NCBI GenBank assembly: GCA_964537055.1
Contig: CAZHYV010000001.1
Location: forward strand, 186,001 to 250,000
Length of the DNA: 64,000 nucleotides
Reading direction: 5' to 3'
Origin: CAZHYV01 sp964537055
GTDB taxonomy: Bacteria > Myxococcota_A > Polyangia > Palsa-1104 > JAEUJZ01
Below, one piece after another: positions 17,164-25,797 of this stretch (position 1 is the stretch's first letter; each line of letters starts with the position of its first letter). The translations under genes were made by a program, and so were the position numbers. The notes beneath the pieces were generated by a model, which saw nothing but the letters and a program-made list of their open reading frames with translations, was not told the DNA's origin and did no database searches.

Positions 17164-18681
17164 CTAGTTTAGCCGAAAGTAAAGCCAAGTTCCACGTTTA
17201 CATTTCGGTAAATCACAAATTGGGTTTGAATTGAAAGAAGAAGTGTCCCATATGGCTTGGAGATTTACCCTAGATATTTTAGGACCTCTCTCGACAGATC
17301 CAGAAGCATCCATCCGGTAAAATCGGCGGCTGCCTGCACCAGGAGAGGGCGCTTTCAAAAAGAGAGCAAGGGCTCCTGGGCACAGCGGGATGGGTTTTAG
17401 CGGCACAGCGGGTGGTGGCGGTGGGGGGTGTCCCAAAGGAATCGGCGAAGAGGCGTTCCTTTGGCTGAACTCAGGGATCTTTGTAATGAACGGACTACAG
17501 ACGAGTTCGGATAGATTGGTAAGTGCCTGGGAGGATGTGTCTGTAGAGGTGCGAGTTGGTGATGTAGACGGTTTTGGGCTACCAGAGGGAGGCTGGGTGA
17601 TAGAGCAAGCTGCTTCCGAGGGAGATAGACAAAACGATTTTTGGCCATTTGGAGGAGAAATCGCACTGTCATTTACACCCGGAGCGAGAGCTTTAAAGAT
17701 ATCTGCAAGAGACTGATCTCTCAGCATAGGCCACATCGATTTGATCAAAGGAGCCAGTTGTTTAGCAACTAGATCGGTATTTGGATCAAAAACGCTTGCT
17801 TTGTCGCTGGAGGATGCTGCAAGAATTGCAGAGAGAAGCCGCCAAGATTCGTTATCTATTCCTGCGAGTGATGCTTTGCAATCACGGTTGTGATAAACGG
17901 TAAAGTTATCTGCAATGGCCTGGAAGAGATCATCTCGATCCATCCCATGGACCAAGTGGAGCTCTTCTATGGTATCCATATAGAAGTTGTGAGCCTCGTA
18001 AGGCTCTTGGGCTTTGCTATAAGACTCTTCTGGAGCCACTCCAGGACGTTCAGGCTCAAATGCCTGCTCATCAATGTCGATCCAATCGATAATCCAACGA
18101 GGAAGATTCTCGCGATTTATTTGAAGACCATTTCTGCCTGTCCTATCAAAAAGAGCATCATATCTTTTTGAACGAAAGAGTGAATTGAGCAGGTAATAAA
18201 GAACGCGTTGCTGACTTTTGTCAGGATTTAATCCTTCACCACAATGAAGCGGAAACTTCCCGTCATCGTAAGTGATACGGAGGCTGGGGGTGACTCCAGG
18301 AGGAAGTAACGTATTCTCACTTGATAACAAAAGATTCAAAAGAAGGTCTGCATAATCGGTAATGACAATCGATTCCAAGCTAAAGCCGGGAATCTTTGGA
18401 AGCTGTTTGGTTTGTTGGTTAAACTGTTCCTGGGCAGCAATGAGCAAATGACCAAATTGTAGAGAAGAACGTGCGATCATCTCGGCTTTAAATTGATCAC
18501 GCTGGTTGGCTGCCGCTTCAAGTTCTAGGTGCGAATTGTACGCGAAATCCGCTGCCATCGTACTGATAATGGTAATGATCACGATAACAACCAAAAGGGC
18601 AATCCCAGATTGTTTGGCTTTTTGTTTCCCTTTTTGTAGATCAAGGGAGGAATTTTGGACTGAGTCTGTGTCAGATTTCAT
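17164..18681 (-). CDS. gspK: Type II secretion minor pseudopilin GspK
   Basis: GspK caps the pseudopilus tip together with GspI and GspJ. A basic leader is followed by the prepilin-type segment SGIALLVVIVIITIISTM (about 25-42), which lacks the +5 Glu as is normal for GspK, and by LEAAANQRDQFKAEMIARS. The large globular domain contains the DWIDIDEQA region near residue 190. The 505 residues include a long Pro/Ser/Thr-rich insertion (about 335-430) that is not usual for GspK and explains the size. It lies between gspJ and gspL. Confidence 0.92.
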   Translation of the reverse strand: MKSDTDSVQNSSLDLQKGKQKAKQSGIALLVVIVIITIISTMAADFAYNSHLELEAAANQRDQFKAEMIARSSLQFGHLLIAAQEQFNQQTKQLPKIPGFSLESIVITDYADLLLNLLLSSENTLLPPGVTPSLRITYDDGKFPLHCGEGLNPDKSQQRVLYYLLNSLFRSKRYDALFDRTGRNGLQINRENLPRWIIDWIDIDEQAFEPERPGVAPEESYSKAQEPYEAHNFYMDTIEELHLVHGMDRDDLFQAIADNFTVYHNRDCKASLAGIDNESWRLLSAILAASSSDKASVFDPNTDLVAKQLAPLIKSMWPMLRDQSLADIFKALAPGVNDSAISPPNGQKSFCLSPSEAACSITQPPSGSPKPSTSPTRTSTDTSSQALTNLSELVCSPFITKIPEFSQRNASSPIPLGHPPPPPPAVPLKPIPLCPGALALFLKAPSPGAGSRRFYRMDASGSVERGPKISRVNLQAIWDTSSFNSNPICDLPKCKRGTWLYFRLN

Positions 18682-18703
18682 AAAGATTCCGTCTCCTTAA
18701 CTT

Positions 18704-19423
18704 CTATTTAGGTGAATTATCTACCGATTGGAACATGAAAAGTCGTGCCTCTGAGGGAAAAGGTACTTCTTTCCCTTCGTCCTCCGAGACGGTGAGTTTG
18801 ATTAAAACCCGGCTTGGCAGTCGGTTAGGAAACCCATCCAGCTGGGTTGTACGCCAAGTATCGACCCATGTTTTTCTAACGGGGTCGTAATACCAAAGCT
18901 CAAGCTTTGTCACATTCTCACATAGCACTTCATCCTCTCCAGGAATCCTATCAATTGAGGATACGTCAAGATATTGGAGACGCTTGATCTTCTTCCGATA
19001 TAGACTTAATTTCTGAGAATTCTCGGGAGAGGGCTTGATACGATAAGAGATTACGGCAGTATCTGATTCTTCGGCATCCTCGTCCGTACTAAAATGACCA
19101 AAATAGGTGAAGCTAAGTTCATCCCCTTGACCTCGGTGGATACCTTCAAAAAACGTCCGAGGAGTGGCTTCTTTTCCAGGAAGCTGGTTGGTGCTGAGAA
19201 AAGCCATCGATATATCCTGTACCATACGAGAGACTGCGTTTCTTCCTGCTTGGTATTGCTCAACTCTCGTCTCACTTCTAGATTTTGTGCGAGAGATCTG
19301 TTGAACTGCTCCCCAGGCGATAACACACATGGAAGCTAAGATGGCAATGGCGATCATGAGCTGGAGCAGGGCAAATCCCGATTGTGTGTTTCGATGCTCT
19401 CTGTTTATTACCGCTTGTGTCAT
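18704..19423 (-). CDS. gspJ: Type II secretion minor pseudopilin GspJ
   Basis: The protein of 239 residues has a 16-residue leader ending SG and the hydrophobic segment FALLQLMIAIAILASMCVIAWG. It should be cleaved by the prepilin peptidase after Gly16. The residue at +5 is Gln, where nearly all non-GspK pseudopilins have Glu. The following region (RSETRVEQYQAGRNAVSRM) is typical of GspJ. The start codon overlaps the gspI stop by four bases. Confidence 0.9.
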   Translation of the reverse strand: MTQAVINREHRNTQSGFALLQLMIAIAILASMCVIAWGAVQQISRTKSRSETRVEQYQAGRNAVSRMVQDISMAFLSTNQLPGKEATPRTFFEGIHRGQGDELSFTYFGHFSTDEDAEESDTAVISYRIKPSPENSQKLSLYRKKIKRLQYLDVSSIDRIPGEDEVLCENVTKLELWYYDPVRKTWVDTWRTTQLDGFPNRLPSRVLIKLTVSEDEGKEVPFPSEARLFMFQSVDNSPK

Positions 19424-20130
19424 CGTGTTCCTCCTGAACCGGTTGCTGTTGATCCAGCCGGTACCGATGTGGTTGGAGGGGTTGCTGAAGATGGGGAGCC
19501 AGAAAGTGGTTGTGTCGTAGCTCCCATCGGAGCAAGATTTGGGTCGGTATAGAAAGCCACCACCTCAAGTTTCTGAGGACCACGTCCTGATTCCTCCCAA
19601 AGAACCTGCATAGTCACTTTTCTCACCTTTTGTTCGATGGTGGATTTGACTTGATTGATAAGGAAGTCCGGTCCTCCTGCCATTCCTGAGCCTGATTTTG
19701 CCGAGCTGCCCTCTGAGGAGCCAAGATTGGCATTCCCTGCAAATCCGCCCAGCATCTGCTCAAGCCCAGGAAGCTGAATCTTTTCGATGGTATAACGATA
19801 TTGAAAGTTCCCATAATTTTCTTTTAAGCTCCTATCCTGATCAAAAGGGTTATTTTCAGCACCTTCAAAAAAAGCGCCCTCTTGTTCGACAGAAAGTCCT
19901 TGATCGGAGAAGCCTCGTTGCAAAAATTCTTCTTCAATTTCCGCTAGTTTATAACGACACAAAAGGGTTGCCTGAGACATCATGCGAGCGTGATACGAAG
20001 TGCGAATGCTATTTCCAACGACTACAAACAGGCCTGTCAGAGAGATGGCCAGGATAGCCAAAGCGATCATGACCTCGAGCAGAGTAAATCCTTGTTGCCT
20101 TGGGAAGGAGGAACATTTCATGCTGTACAT
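19420..20130 (-). CDS. gspI: Type II secretion minor pseudopilin GspI
   Basis: The prepilin segment QQGFTLLEVMIALAILAISLTGLF has the canonical Gly cleavage site and +5 Glu. GspI starts assembly of the minor pseudopilin complex with GspJ and GspK. I chose the ATG at 20130, which has TAAGG upstream and gives a 13-residue leader; the frame is open to 20199, but a 36-residue leader without a ribosome binding site is unlikely. The C-terminus has a Gly/Ser/Pro/Thr-rich extension (from about residue 145) after the globular domain. It is the first gene of the gspI-N operon; gspC-H are not in the window. Confidence 0.9.
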   Translation of the reverse strand: MYSMKCSSFPRQQGFTLLEVMIALAILAISLTGLFVVVGNSIRTSYHARMMSQATLLCRYKLAEIEEEFLQRGFSDQGLSVEQEGAFFEGAENNPFDQDRSLKENYGNFQYRYTIEKIQLPGLEQMLGGFAGNANLGSSEGSSAKSGSGMAGGPDFLINQVKSTIEQKVRKVTMQVLWEESGRGPQKLEVVAFYTDPNLAPMGATTQPLSGSPSSATPPTTSVPAGSTATGSGGTR

Positions 20131-20261
20131 ACTATACCTTATCGAAATTCTACGATAAATCTTTTTTCGGATATGTTCCCTAGCGGGCATTTCCTGCATG
20201 CAGGCTAAAAACCAAGCACTTTTTCTTTAGGAATTTGCTCCAAACACGTTACGATAGAAAT

Positions 20262-20783
20262 ATGCCTTTTCCCGATTTTGAGAAAAAATATGCTCTACCG
20301 TTCAAGCCATTCGATGGAAAGAGAATCAAATGGGCAGGACGGATAAGTGGAATGCTTCTCATCGTTTTGGGGCTGGAAATTCCATTTTTGATGCTAGGAT
20401 TTACCGAATTCCCCGCTTCACGAACGGACGTATTCCTGTGGGGGAGCATCCTCCTGGTTGCAGCGGTCCCATTTTGGTGGCTAGGCCCTTGGGTTGCAAG
20501 GGCGGCATTGCACCAACGAAAAAATGCTGTGGTATGGAGAGGAATCATTTCTGGCTTGGTGTCTTTGGGCTTTTTAGCTGGGATCACAGTAGGCCTTTTT
20601 CTTGCGCTTCAGCTTATCTTCGATAAATCGAGAGCATCTTGGCCATTTGAAATGATGATGAGGTGGTCGTTAGGAGCAGGAAAAATCATCTTTTTCCTAG
20701 GAATTGTTCCTGTGGTAGGAATTGGACTGATTCATGGATTGATTGTAAGAGCCTATGCTTGGAGTGTACGTAGGGCCACCTAG
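20262..20783 (+). CDS. Small integral membrane protein, unknown function
   Basis: Four hydrophobic helices are visible (ISGMLLIVLGLEIPFLMLGF, FLWGSILLVAAVPFWWLGPWV, IISGLVSLGFLAGITVGLFL and the last IIFFLGIVPVVGIGLIHGLIV, each 18-21 residues) within about 173 residues. I recognise no family. The ATG at 20262 is preferred over a TTG at 20235. It is divergent from gspI and convergent with fumC. Confidence 0.6.
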   Translation: MPFPDFEKKYALPFKPFDGKRIKWAGRISGMLLIVLGLEIPFLMLGFTEFPASRTDVFLWGSILLVAAVPFWWLGPWVARAALHQRKNAVVWRGIISGLVSLGFLAGITVGLFLALQLIFDKSRASWPFEMMMRWSLGAGKIIFFLGIVPVVGIGLIHGLIVRAYAWSVRRAT

Positions 20784-20799
20784 GTAGAAACACTACCTA
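20781..20799. terminator. Possible bidirectional terminator between convergent genes
   Basis: TAGGTAG (20781-20787) and CTACCTA (20793-20799) form a perfect 7-bp stem with loop AAACA. The stem overlaps the end of the membrane-protein gene and adjoins the fumC stop. An outer CACC/GGTG pairing extends it past a two-base bulge. No T-run. Confidence 0.4.
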
Positions 20800-22212
20800 A
20801 GGGTGTGGGCCGGTCATATGCTCCGGACGAACGAGAGTATCAAACTGTTCCTCGTTGAGGATGCCCATCGAGAGAGCGGTCTCTCGTAAAGTTTTCCCTG
20901 TCTTGTGCGCTGTTTTTGCAATCGAGGCTGCTTGGTCATAGCCGATTGTTGGGGCGAGCGCAGTAACGAGCATGAGAGATTTTTCAAGCAACTCAGCAAT
21001 CCTAGGTTTATTGGGCAAGATTCCTTCAACACAATGCTGCCGGAAGGAATTAGCAGCATCGGCAAGTAATCGGATCGACTGGAGGGTGGTGTAAGCCATG
21101 ACAGGTTTAAACACGTTCAGCTCAAAATGTCCCTGAGCACCAGCAATGCTAACGGCAACATCATTCCCCATCACCTGGGCACACACCATGGTGAGTGCTT
21201 CGGATTGGGTTGGATTTACCTTCCCTGGCATGATCGAGCTGCCAGGCTCATTCTCGGGAAGGTGAATTTCCCCAATGCCGCACCTTGGACCGCTGCCAAG
21301 GAGACGAATATCGTTTGCGATTTTGTTCAGGGCGACTGCACAGGTCTTTAAAGAGCCGCTCATTTGGACGACTGCATCATGCGCTGCCAGGGCAGCAAAC
21401 TTGTTTGTTGCCGTTACAAAGGGAAGCCCTGTAAGACGAGCAATTTCTTGTGCGACCTCTTTTGCATATTCAGGATGGCTATTTAACCCTGTCCCTACGG
21501 CTGTTCCCCCAAGCGCCAGCTCGTAAAGACCGCGCAACGCGGATAAAATCCCAGCAATGGCAAAATCAATTTGGGTAGCATAACCCGAGAATTCTTGACC
21601 CAGCGTTAGCGGTGTTGCATCCATAAGGTGAGTACGTCCGATCTTGACGATCGAGGTAAACTCGGATGCCTTACTTGATAAAGATGCTTTTAGAGCGCGA
21701 AGAGCAGGGAGCAGGTGGTGGTGAATTCTATCCACCAGAGCAATATGCATAGCCGTTGGGAAGGCATCGTTGGTAGATTGAGACTGGTTAATATGATCGT
21801 TTGGATGGACGGGTGTTTTGCTACCCAAAACACCCTTTAGAATTTCGATGGCTCGGTTGGCAATGACCTCGTTGGCATTCATATTGGTCTGCGTACCACT
21901 GCCCGTCTGCCATACGACGAGAGGAAAATGCGCATCAAGTTTTCCTTCGATGACTTCATCGGCTGCCTGCTCAATGACGGGCAAAAGTTTGGGGTCTAAT
22001 TTGCCCAGCTTTGCATTCACACGAGCCGCTGCTTTTTTAACAATGCCAAGCGCGTAAATAAATTCTCGTGGAAATCGCTCGGTTCCAATTTTGAAAAATT
22101 GTAAAGAGCGGGCCGTTTGGGCACCATAGTAACAGTGCGTGGGGACCTGAATTTCACCGAAAGAGTCTCGTTCAGTGCGGGTATCAATGTAAGTAGCTTC
22201 GTCTTTCTTCAT
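20797..22212 (-). CDS. fumC: Fumarate hydratase class II
   Basis: FumC interconverts fumarate and malate in the TCA cycle and needs no Fe-S cluster, unlike class I fumarases. The sequence has ERDSFGEIQVP at the start, the region GSGTQTNMNANEVI and the superfamily signature GSSIMPGKVNP. At 471 residues from the ATG at 22212 it has the normal length. A TTG at 22236 would add eight residues. It is transcribed away from its neighbour, the AAA/DUF4143 gene, by 86 bases. Confidence 0.96.
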   Translation of the reverse strand: MKKDEATYIDTRTERDSFGEIQVPTHCYYGAQTARSLQFFKIGTERFPREFIYALGIVKKAAARVNAKLGKLDPKLLPVIEQAADEVIEGKLDAHFPLVVWQTGSGTQTNMNANEVIANRAIEILKGVLGSKTPVHPNDHINQSQSTNDAFPTAMHIALVDRIHHHLLPALRALKASLSSKASEFTSIVKIGRTHLMDATPLTLGQEFSGYATQIDFAIAGILSALRGLYELALGGTAVGTGLNSHPEYAKEVAQEIARLTGLPFVTATNKFAALAAHDAVVQMSGSLKTCAVALNKIANDIRLLGSGPRCGIGEIHLPENEPGSSIMPGKVNPTQSEALTMVCAQVMGNDVAVSIAGAQGHFELNVFKPVMAYTTLQSIRLLADAANSFRQHCVEGILPNKPRIAELLEKSLMLVTALAPTIGYDQAASIAKTAHKTGKTLRETALSMGILNEEQFDTLVRPEHMTGPHP

Positions 22213-22297
22213 AGGAGCTTTCGTAGCACAGAACAAGCGGTTTTTTCAAGAGACCCATTCTCTAGGGTTGATAATGCGGACGAGCTTACGTACTGGA

Positions 22298-23476
22298 CTA
22301 CCAATCTGCTTGCGACACCTGGGACCATGGAATCACAGTAGCTGCTGTTCTTTGTTGGGGTTCATTGCCACCGTAGATGAGACGATTTTTGATCTGGAGA
22401 GGCAACTGTTTTCCCTGGAGTAGGGTTGCAAATTTATCCAGCTGCGAAAAGAACTCTGGGATCACAGTAGCTCCGGATTTAATCTCGGTAGCTATAAGCT
22501 CGTTGCCCTGTTCTAAAAGAAGGTCGATTTCTAATCCCTTGGATTCACGAAAATAGAATAGGTTTGGTTCTTTTCCGTGGTGGACTCTAGCTTTGTATAC
22601 TTCTGATACGATAAAACTCTCAAAAATTGCACCTCGTAAGGGGTGTGAAAAAATTTGTGTAGGCTCCTGGATGCCCAAGAGGTAGCAAAGAAGACCGCTA
22701 TCGAAAAAATGAAGTTTTGGAGCCTTCGTGAGTTGTTTATTCAGGTTTCGGTGCCAAGCGGGAAGACGAAAGCAAAGAAAGCTTGCTTCGAGTACGGAAA
22801 GCCAAGCGCGAGCGGTGTTGTGACTGATTCCAGCTTCTGAGCCTACGGCAGAAAGATGAAGTTCCTGAGCCGTACGGCCCGCACACAGCTTCACAAACGT
22901 GGTAAAGGATTGTAGATCAGAAACATGCAGAAGCTGGCGGACGTCTTTTTGTATATAAGTACTTACATAATCTGAAAGCCAGCGTGTAGGCGTGAAGCCC
23001 TGGGCAGCAATCCGAGGGTATCCTCCCTCAAACATTGCATGAAATAGATCTTTCGGAGGATTTGGAAAGAGTTGTCTTTCAGAAAAGCCTAAGGGTAAGA
23101 GATGCAGAACTCCTGTTCTACCCGCAAGCGATTGAGAGAGCCCGTGCGCAATCGCAAAATGTTGGGAGCCGGTAAGAATAAACCTTCCAGGCTGTGGGTT
23201 TTGATCCACTTCGGTTTGTAAATAACTGAACAGAGAAGGAACGTGCTGGATTTCATCGAGGATAGCTCCCCGAGAATACTGAGCAAGAAATCCTCGTGGA
23301 TCAGTGCTGGCAAATTCTCGCGTATCTAACGGCTCTAAAGAAACATAGGGCTTCTCGGGAAAAAGATCCTTACATAGAGTCGTTTTCCCAGATTGCCTTG
23401 GTCCAGTAAGTGTGATGATAGGGTATTGTGAGGCTAATTTTTTTAATAAAGGAGCTATTTCACGAGGATGAAACAT
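22298..23476 (-). CDS. AAA ATPase with DUF4143 domain
   Basis: The family is the AAA_14/DUF4143 group of uncertain function, often scattered and horizontally exchanged. Walker A is GPRQSGKT (25-32), Walker B lies in GAILDEIQHV, and the sensor-like FILTGSQHF follows. The C-terminal DUF4143 half includes FDSGLLCYLLGI and ends with the PD-(D/E)XK-like motif pattern GLEIDLLLEQGNELIATEIKSG (described by position, about 308-329), which looks nuclease-like. The ATG is 23474-23476 with no Shine-Dalgarno sequence; the promoter lies so close that the mRNA may be nearly leaderless. Neither neighbour is related. Confidence 0.85.
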   Translation of the reverse strand: MFHPREIAPLLKKLASQYPIITLTGPRQSGKTTLCKDLFPEKPYVSLEPLDTREFASTDPRGFLAQYSRGAILDEIQHVPSLFSYLQTEVDQNPQPGRFILTGSQHFAIAHGLSQSLAGRTGVLHLLPLGFSERQLFPNPPKDLFHAMFEGGYPRIAAQGFTPTRWLSDYVSTYIQKDVRQLLHVSDLQSFTTFVKLCAGRTAQELHLSAVGSEAGISHNTARAWLSVLEASFLCFRLPAWHRNLNKQLTKAPKLHFFDSGLLCYLLGIQEPTQIFSHPLRGAIFESFIVSEVYKARVHHGKEPNLFYFRESKGLEIDLLLEQGNELIATEIKSGATVIPEFFSQLDKFATLLQGKQLPLQIKNRLIYGGNEPQQRTAATVIPWSQVSQADW

Positions 23477-23483
23477 GTTGGGA

Positions 23484-23510
23484 TAAATTGTAAATTCAAT
23501 CTACAATTTA
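23484..23510. repeat. 9-bp perfect inverted repeat over the AAA/DUF4143 promoter
   Basis: TAAATTGTA (23484-23492) and TACAATTTA (23502-23510) are perfect inverted arms with a 9-base spacer. One arm overlaps the -10 element and the other reaches the -35 element of the minus-strand promoter. A dimeric regulator site is a reasonable inference. Confidence 0.6.
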
Positions 23511-23515
23511 TTCAA
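23487..23515 (-). promoter_or_regulatory. Likely sigma70 promoter of the AAA/DUF4143 gene
   Basis: On the minus strand TTGAAT (23515-23510) and TACAAT (23492-23487) are 17 bases apart. Transcription would begin about 23479-23481, only three to five bases before the ATG. Confidence 0.5.
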
Positions 23516-23597
23516 GGGCTTATTTGCATGAAGTAATAACAAGAATTTTTCCTGGATAAAAGAGATCAATACTCCCAACATTATCGTGCCCAAAAAA

Positions 23598-24632
23598 TCA
23601 TAAGTTCGTAAATGACTTGGATGATTTCTTTTTTGACGCTGGTGGTATCAATTCTGCTTTTACTTGAGTGAGTTGTTGCAAGAGTTGTTCAAACTGATCG
23701 AGGGATTGATATTCAAGCTCGATACGACCGCTGTTTGGAGTCCGCGTTACGACACGAACCCTTGTGTGGAAAGCTTTTTGTAGCTGCTCTTCGACATCAA
23801 GGAGGAGAGGGCTCTTGGAAGCGGTTCCTTGCTCTATTTGTCCAAGGGCAACCTTACGTCGAGTTCTTCGAACAAACTCTTCGGTCTGTCTCACGGAGAG
23901 TTGCTTGATGGCTACCTGACGAGCTAATTGCTCGATTAAGTCTGGGTTATCGAGCGACAGCAAAGCGCGAGCGTGTCCCATGGATAGTTCTGTGCGCACC
24001 ACCATCTGTTGGATAGGGGCGGGAAGTCGTAAAAGTCTTAGGGAGTTTGCTACGGTTTCGCGAGCACGGCCTACTCGCTCAGCAAGCTTCTCTTGCGTGT
24101 ATCCGAATTCATCGGAAAGGCGCTTATATCCTTCTGCTTCTTCGATAGGATTTAAATCTTCCCTTTGGAGATTCTCCACCAGCGCTAATTCAAACGCCTG
24201 GTCTGTGCTTACCTCTTTGACAACAATAGGAACTTTTGTAAGACCTGCCCGCTGGGATGCTCGCCATCTTCGTTCTCCTGCAATGAGAACAAACCGCACT
24301 TGGGCAGCAAGCTGCTCCTTCTCTAGGCGTTTGCGCACCACCAAAGGTTGAATCAGCCCTTGTGCCCGTATTGAATCACTTAGCTCTAAGAGACGGTTCT
24401 CATCGTAGTACTGTCTTGGGTTATCAGGAGAAGGTGCGATTTCTTCAAGGCCGCAATGAAAAAATTCTGGAGATGACGTAAGCTCTAAAGGGATAGGGTT
24501 AGAACGAACATCATCCGAGGCTTTTTCTGTTTGGATCATCCTAGCTGCTTGCTTAGGCGAAGAGGGTTTTGTAGTAAGCAAATCAGGAATTAATGCCGAA
24601 AGTCCTCGGCCTAAAGCTTTGCGTGATTCCAT
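23598..24632 (-). CDS. parB: Chromosome partitioning protein ParB
   Basis: ParB is a CTPase clamp that spreads from parS sites and works with ParA in origin segregation. The N-terminal domain has the SPDNPRQYYDE start and the CTP-binding GERRWRASQRAG motif. The central helix-turn-helix is YTQEKLAERVGRARETVANS, and the C-terminal dimerisation domain ends the 344 residues. An about 65-residue N-terminal leader opens KALGRGLSALIPDLL, as in Spo0J-type proteins. parA lies upstream on the same strand but is separated by an unrelated gene. I found no parS-like site by eye in this window. Confidence 0.95.
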   Translation of the reverse strand: MESRKALGRGLSALIPDLLTTKPSSPKQAARMIQTEKASDDVRSNPIPLELTSSPEFFHCGLEEIAPSPDNPRQYYDENRLLELSDSIRAQGLIQPLVVRKRLEKEQLAAQVRFVLIAGERRWRASQRAGLTKVPIVVKEVSTDQAFELALVENLQREDLNPIEEAEGYKRLSDEFGYTQEKLAERVGRARETVANSLRLLRLPAPIQQMVVRTELSMGHARALLSLDNPDLIEQLARQVAIKQLSVRQTEEFVRRTRRKVALGQIEQGTASKSPLLLDVEEQLQKAFHTRVRVVTRTPNSGRIELEYQSLDQFEQLLQQLTQVKAELIPPASKKKSSKSFTNL

Positions 24633-24879
24633 AGGAAGATTCTTATAAACGATATTTTCGATTTCGCAAAGAGTTTACGTACAAGTTGGCGGGTGGGAAG
24701 AAATGTTGGACAATCCATCTGATAAACACACCTCCCGTCTCCAATATCAGTGGTATCTAGGGACCATCTTCTTGGTTGAGGCAGGAGAGATTTAAGTGGT
24801 TTTCATTCTGCATCGCTGAGGGCCAGTTAGATACAATCTCGGTGTCTTTCCAGGCAGATAGCTCTGTTGATATGTCTAG

Positions 24880-25752
24880 TCAACTTTGTCTATGAACTCT
24901 AACTTCCGTATGTAAAATCATCGTAGTTTCCTTTGGAGTTGAGCCAACCAAGACGACTTGCTTGGGATTCTGTTTATCGAATTTGACCCAAACGGTATTT
25001 CCTGGTTGAAATTTCATGAACGAGTTCGCCTGAATGATAGCGCGAAAAGATCCTGTAAATGCTGGCATCGATTCTGGGGTTACCTCGACTGCAATCTCTA
25101 CTACAGGATTTCCTTCGAGAAACATGCCAAGGCTTTGAAAAGAAAGTACTTTGGCTTGCGCCAGCTCTCCTGTTCTATAGATATCTTCGCTTTCAGAATT
25201 ATGCCTCCAAAGCCAAGTTTCAAATTCCTCTTGATTTGCCCAAACTGTAAGAGCTCGTTCATTTCCCCAAAGAGGATCGAGTGTAACAATGTGCTGAAGC
25301 ACCTGATTTGTTTCGTTCGACCTGATGAGTCCTACCTTGACAGGAATAAGATTTCCCTGATGATAGGATCCTACTTGAGATTGTTCTTTGCTCAGGAGCA
25401 CTGTCGTTTGAAAGGGGAGTTCGCCCTCTAGAAATACATTTAATTTCAGTTCTATTTGAAAGGCGGAATCTTCGCTATCGTAACTTTTCCTCGCTTCTAA
25501 AATCATTGCTTTAGCAGAACTACCTTCCTTCAGGACTTTTTGTTCCATTTTTCTCCACAAGAGGGAGCCATACACAACAAATGATAAAGCGGCGACCCCA
25601 AGAAAGATGGGTATAACCCAGACGAGAGCGGTACGAAGTGGTATGAATTCAAAATAGGAAAGTAATCCTGCTACAAGGAAAGAGACGAGGAACTCAAATA
25701 AAAAAAGGTGCCAGATTCTAAATTGAAAACGAGTAGAGCTTGTAGATTGCAT
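24880..25752 (-). CDS. Two-helix membrane protein with duplicated soluble domain, between parA and parB
   Basis: Two transmembrane helices (about 15-35 and 41-65) form an N-terminal hairpin. Two similar beta-rich units follow at about 77-155 and 195-270. Both run from an A-x-A-x(I/V)L start through an acidic strand (IELKLNV / IEIAVEV-like) to a closing strand of the type F/Y-x-x-G-N-x-(I/V)-x-V-K. The repeat resembles DUF3592-type modules in style, but I do not recognise the family with confidence. The gene begins 45 bases after parA and ends 247 bases before parB on the same strand, so it is probably co-transcribed with parA. Function unknown. Confidence 0.65.
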   Translation of the reverse strand: MQSTSSTRFQFRIWHLFLFEFLVSFLVAGLLSYFEFIPLRTALVWVIPIFLGVAALSFVVYGSLLWRKMEQKVLKEGSSAKAMILEARKSYDSEDSAFQIELKLNVFLEGELPFQTTVLLSKEQSQVGSYHQGNLIPVKVGLIRSNETNQVLQHIVTLDPLWGNERALTVWANQEEFETWLWRHNSESEDIYRTGELAQAKVLSFQSLGMFLEGNPVVEIAVEVTPESMPAFTGSFRAIIQANSFMKFQPGNTVWVKFDKQNPKQVVLVGSTPKETTMILHTEVRVHRQS

Positions 25753-25797
25753 GGGGAAATCATACTACGCATTCATAAGTATGTCGAACCTGCGAGC

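Noticed and set aside
17390..17716. 108-codon frame opposite gspK
   Set aside because: It mirrors the Pro/Ser-rich insertion of GspK and has no independent support.
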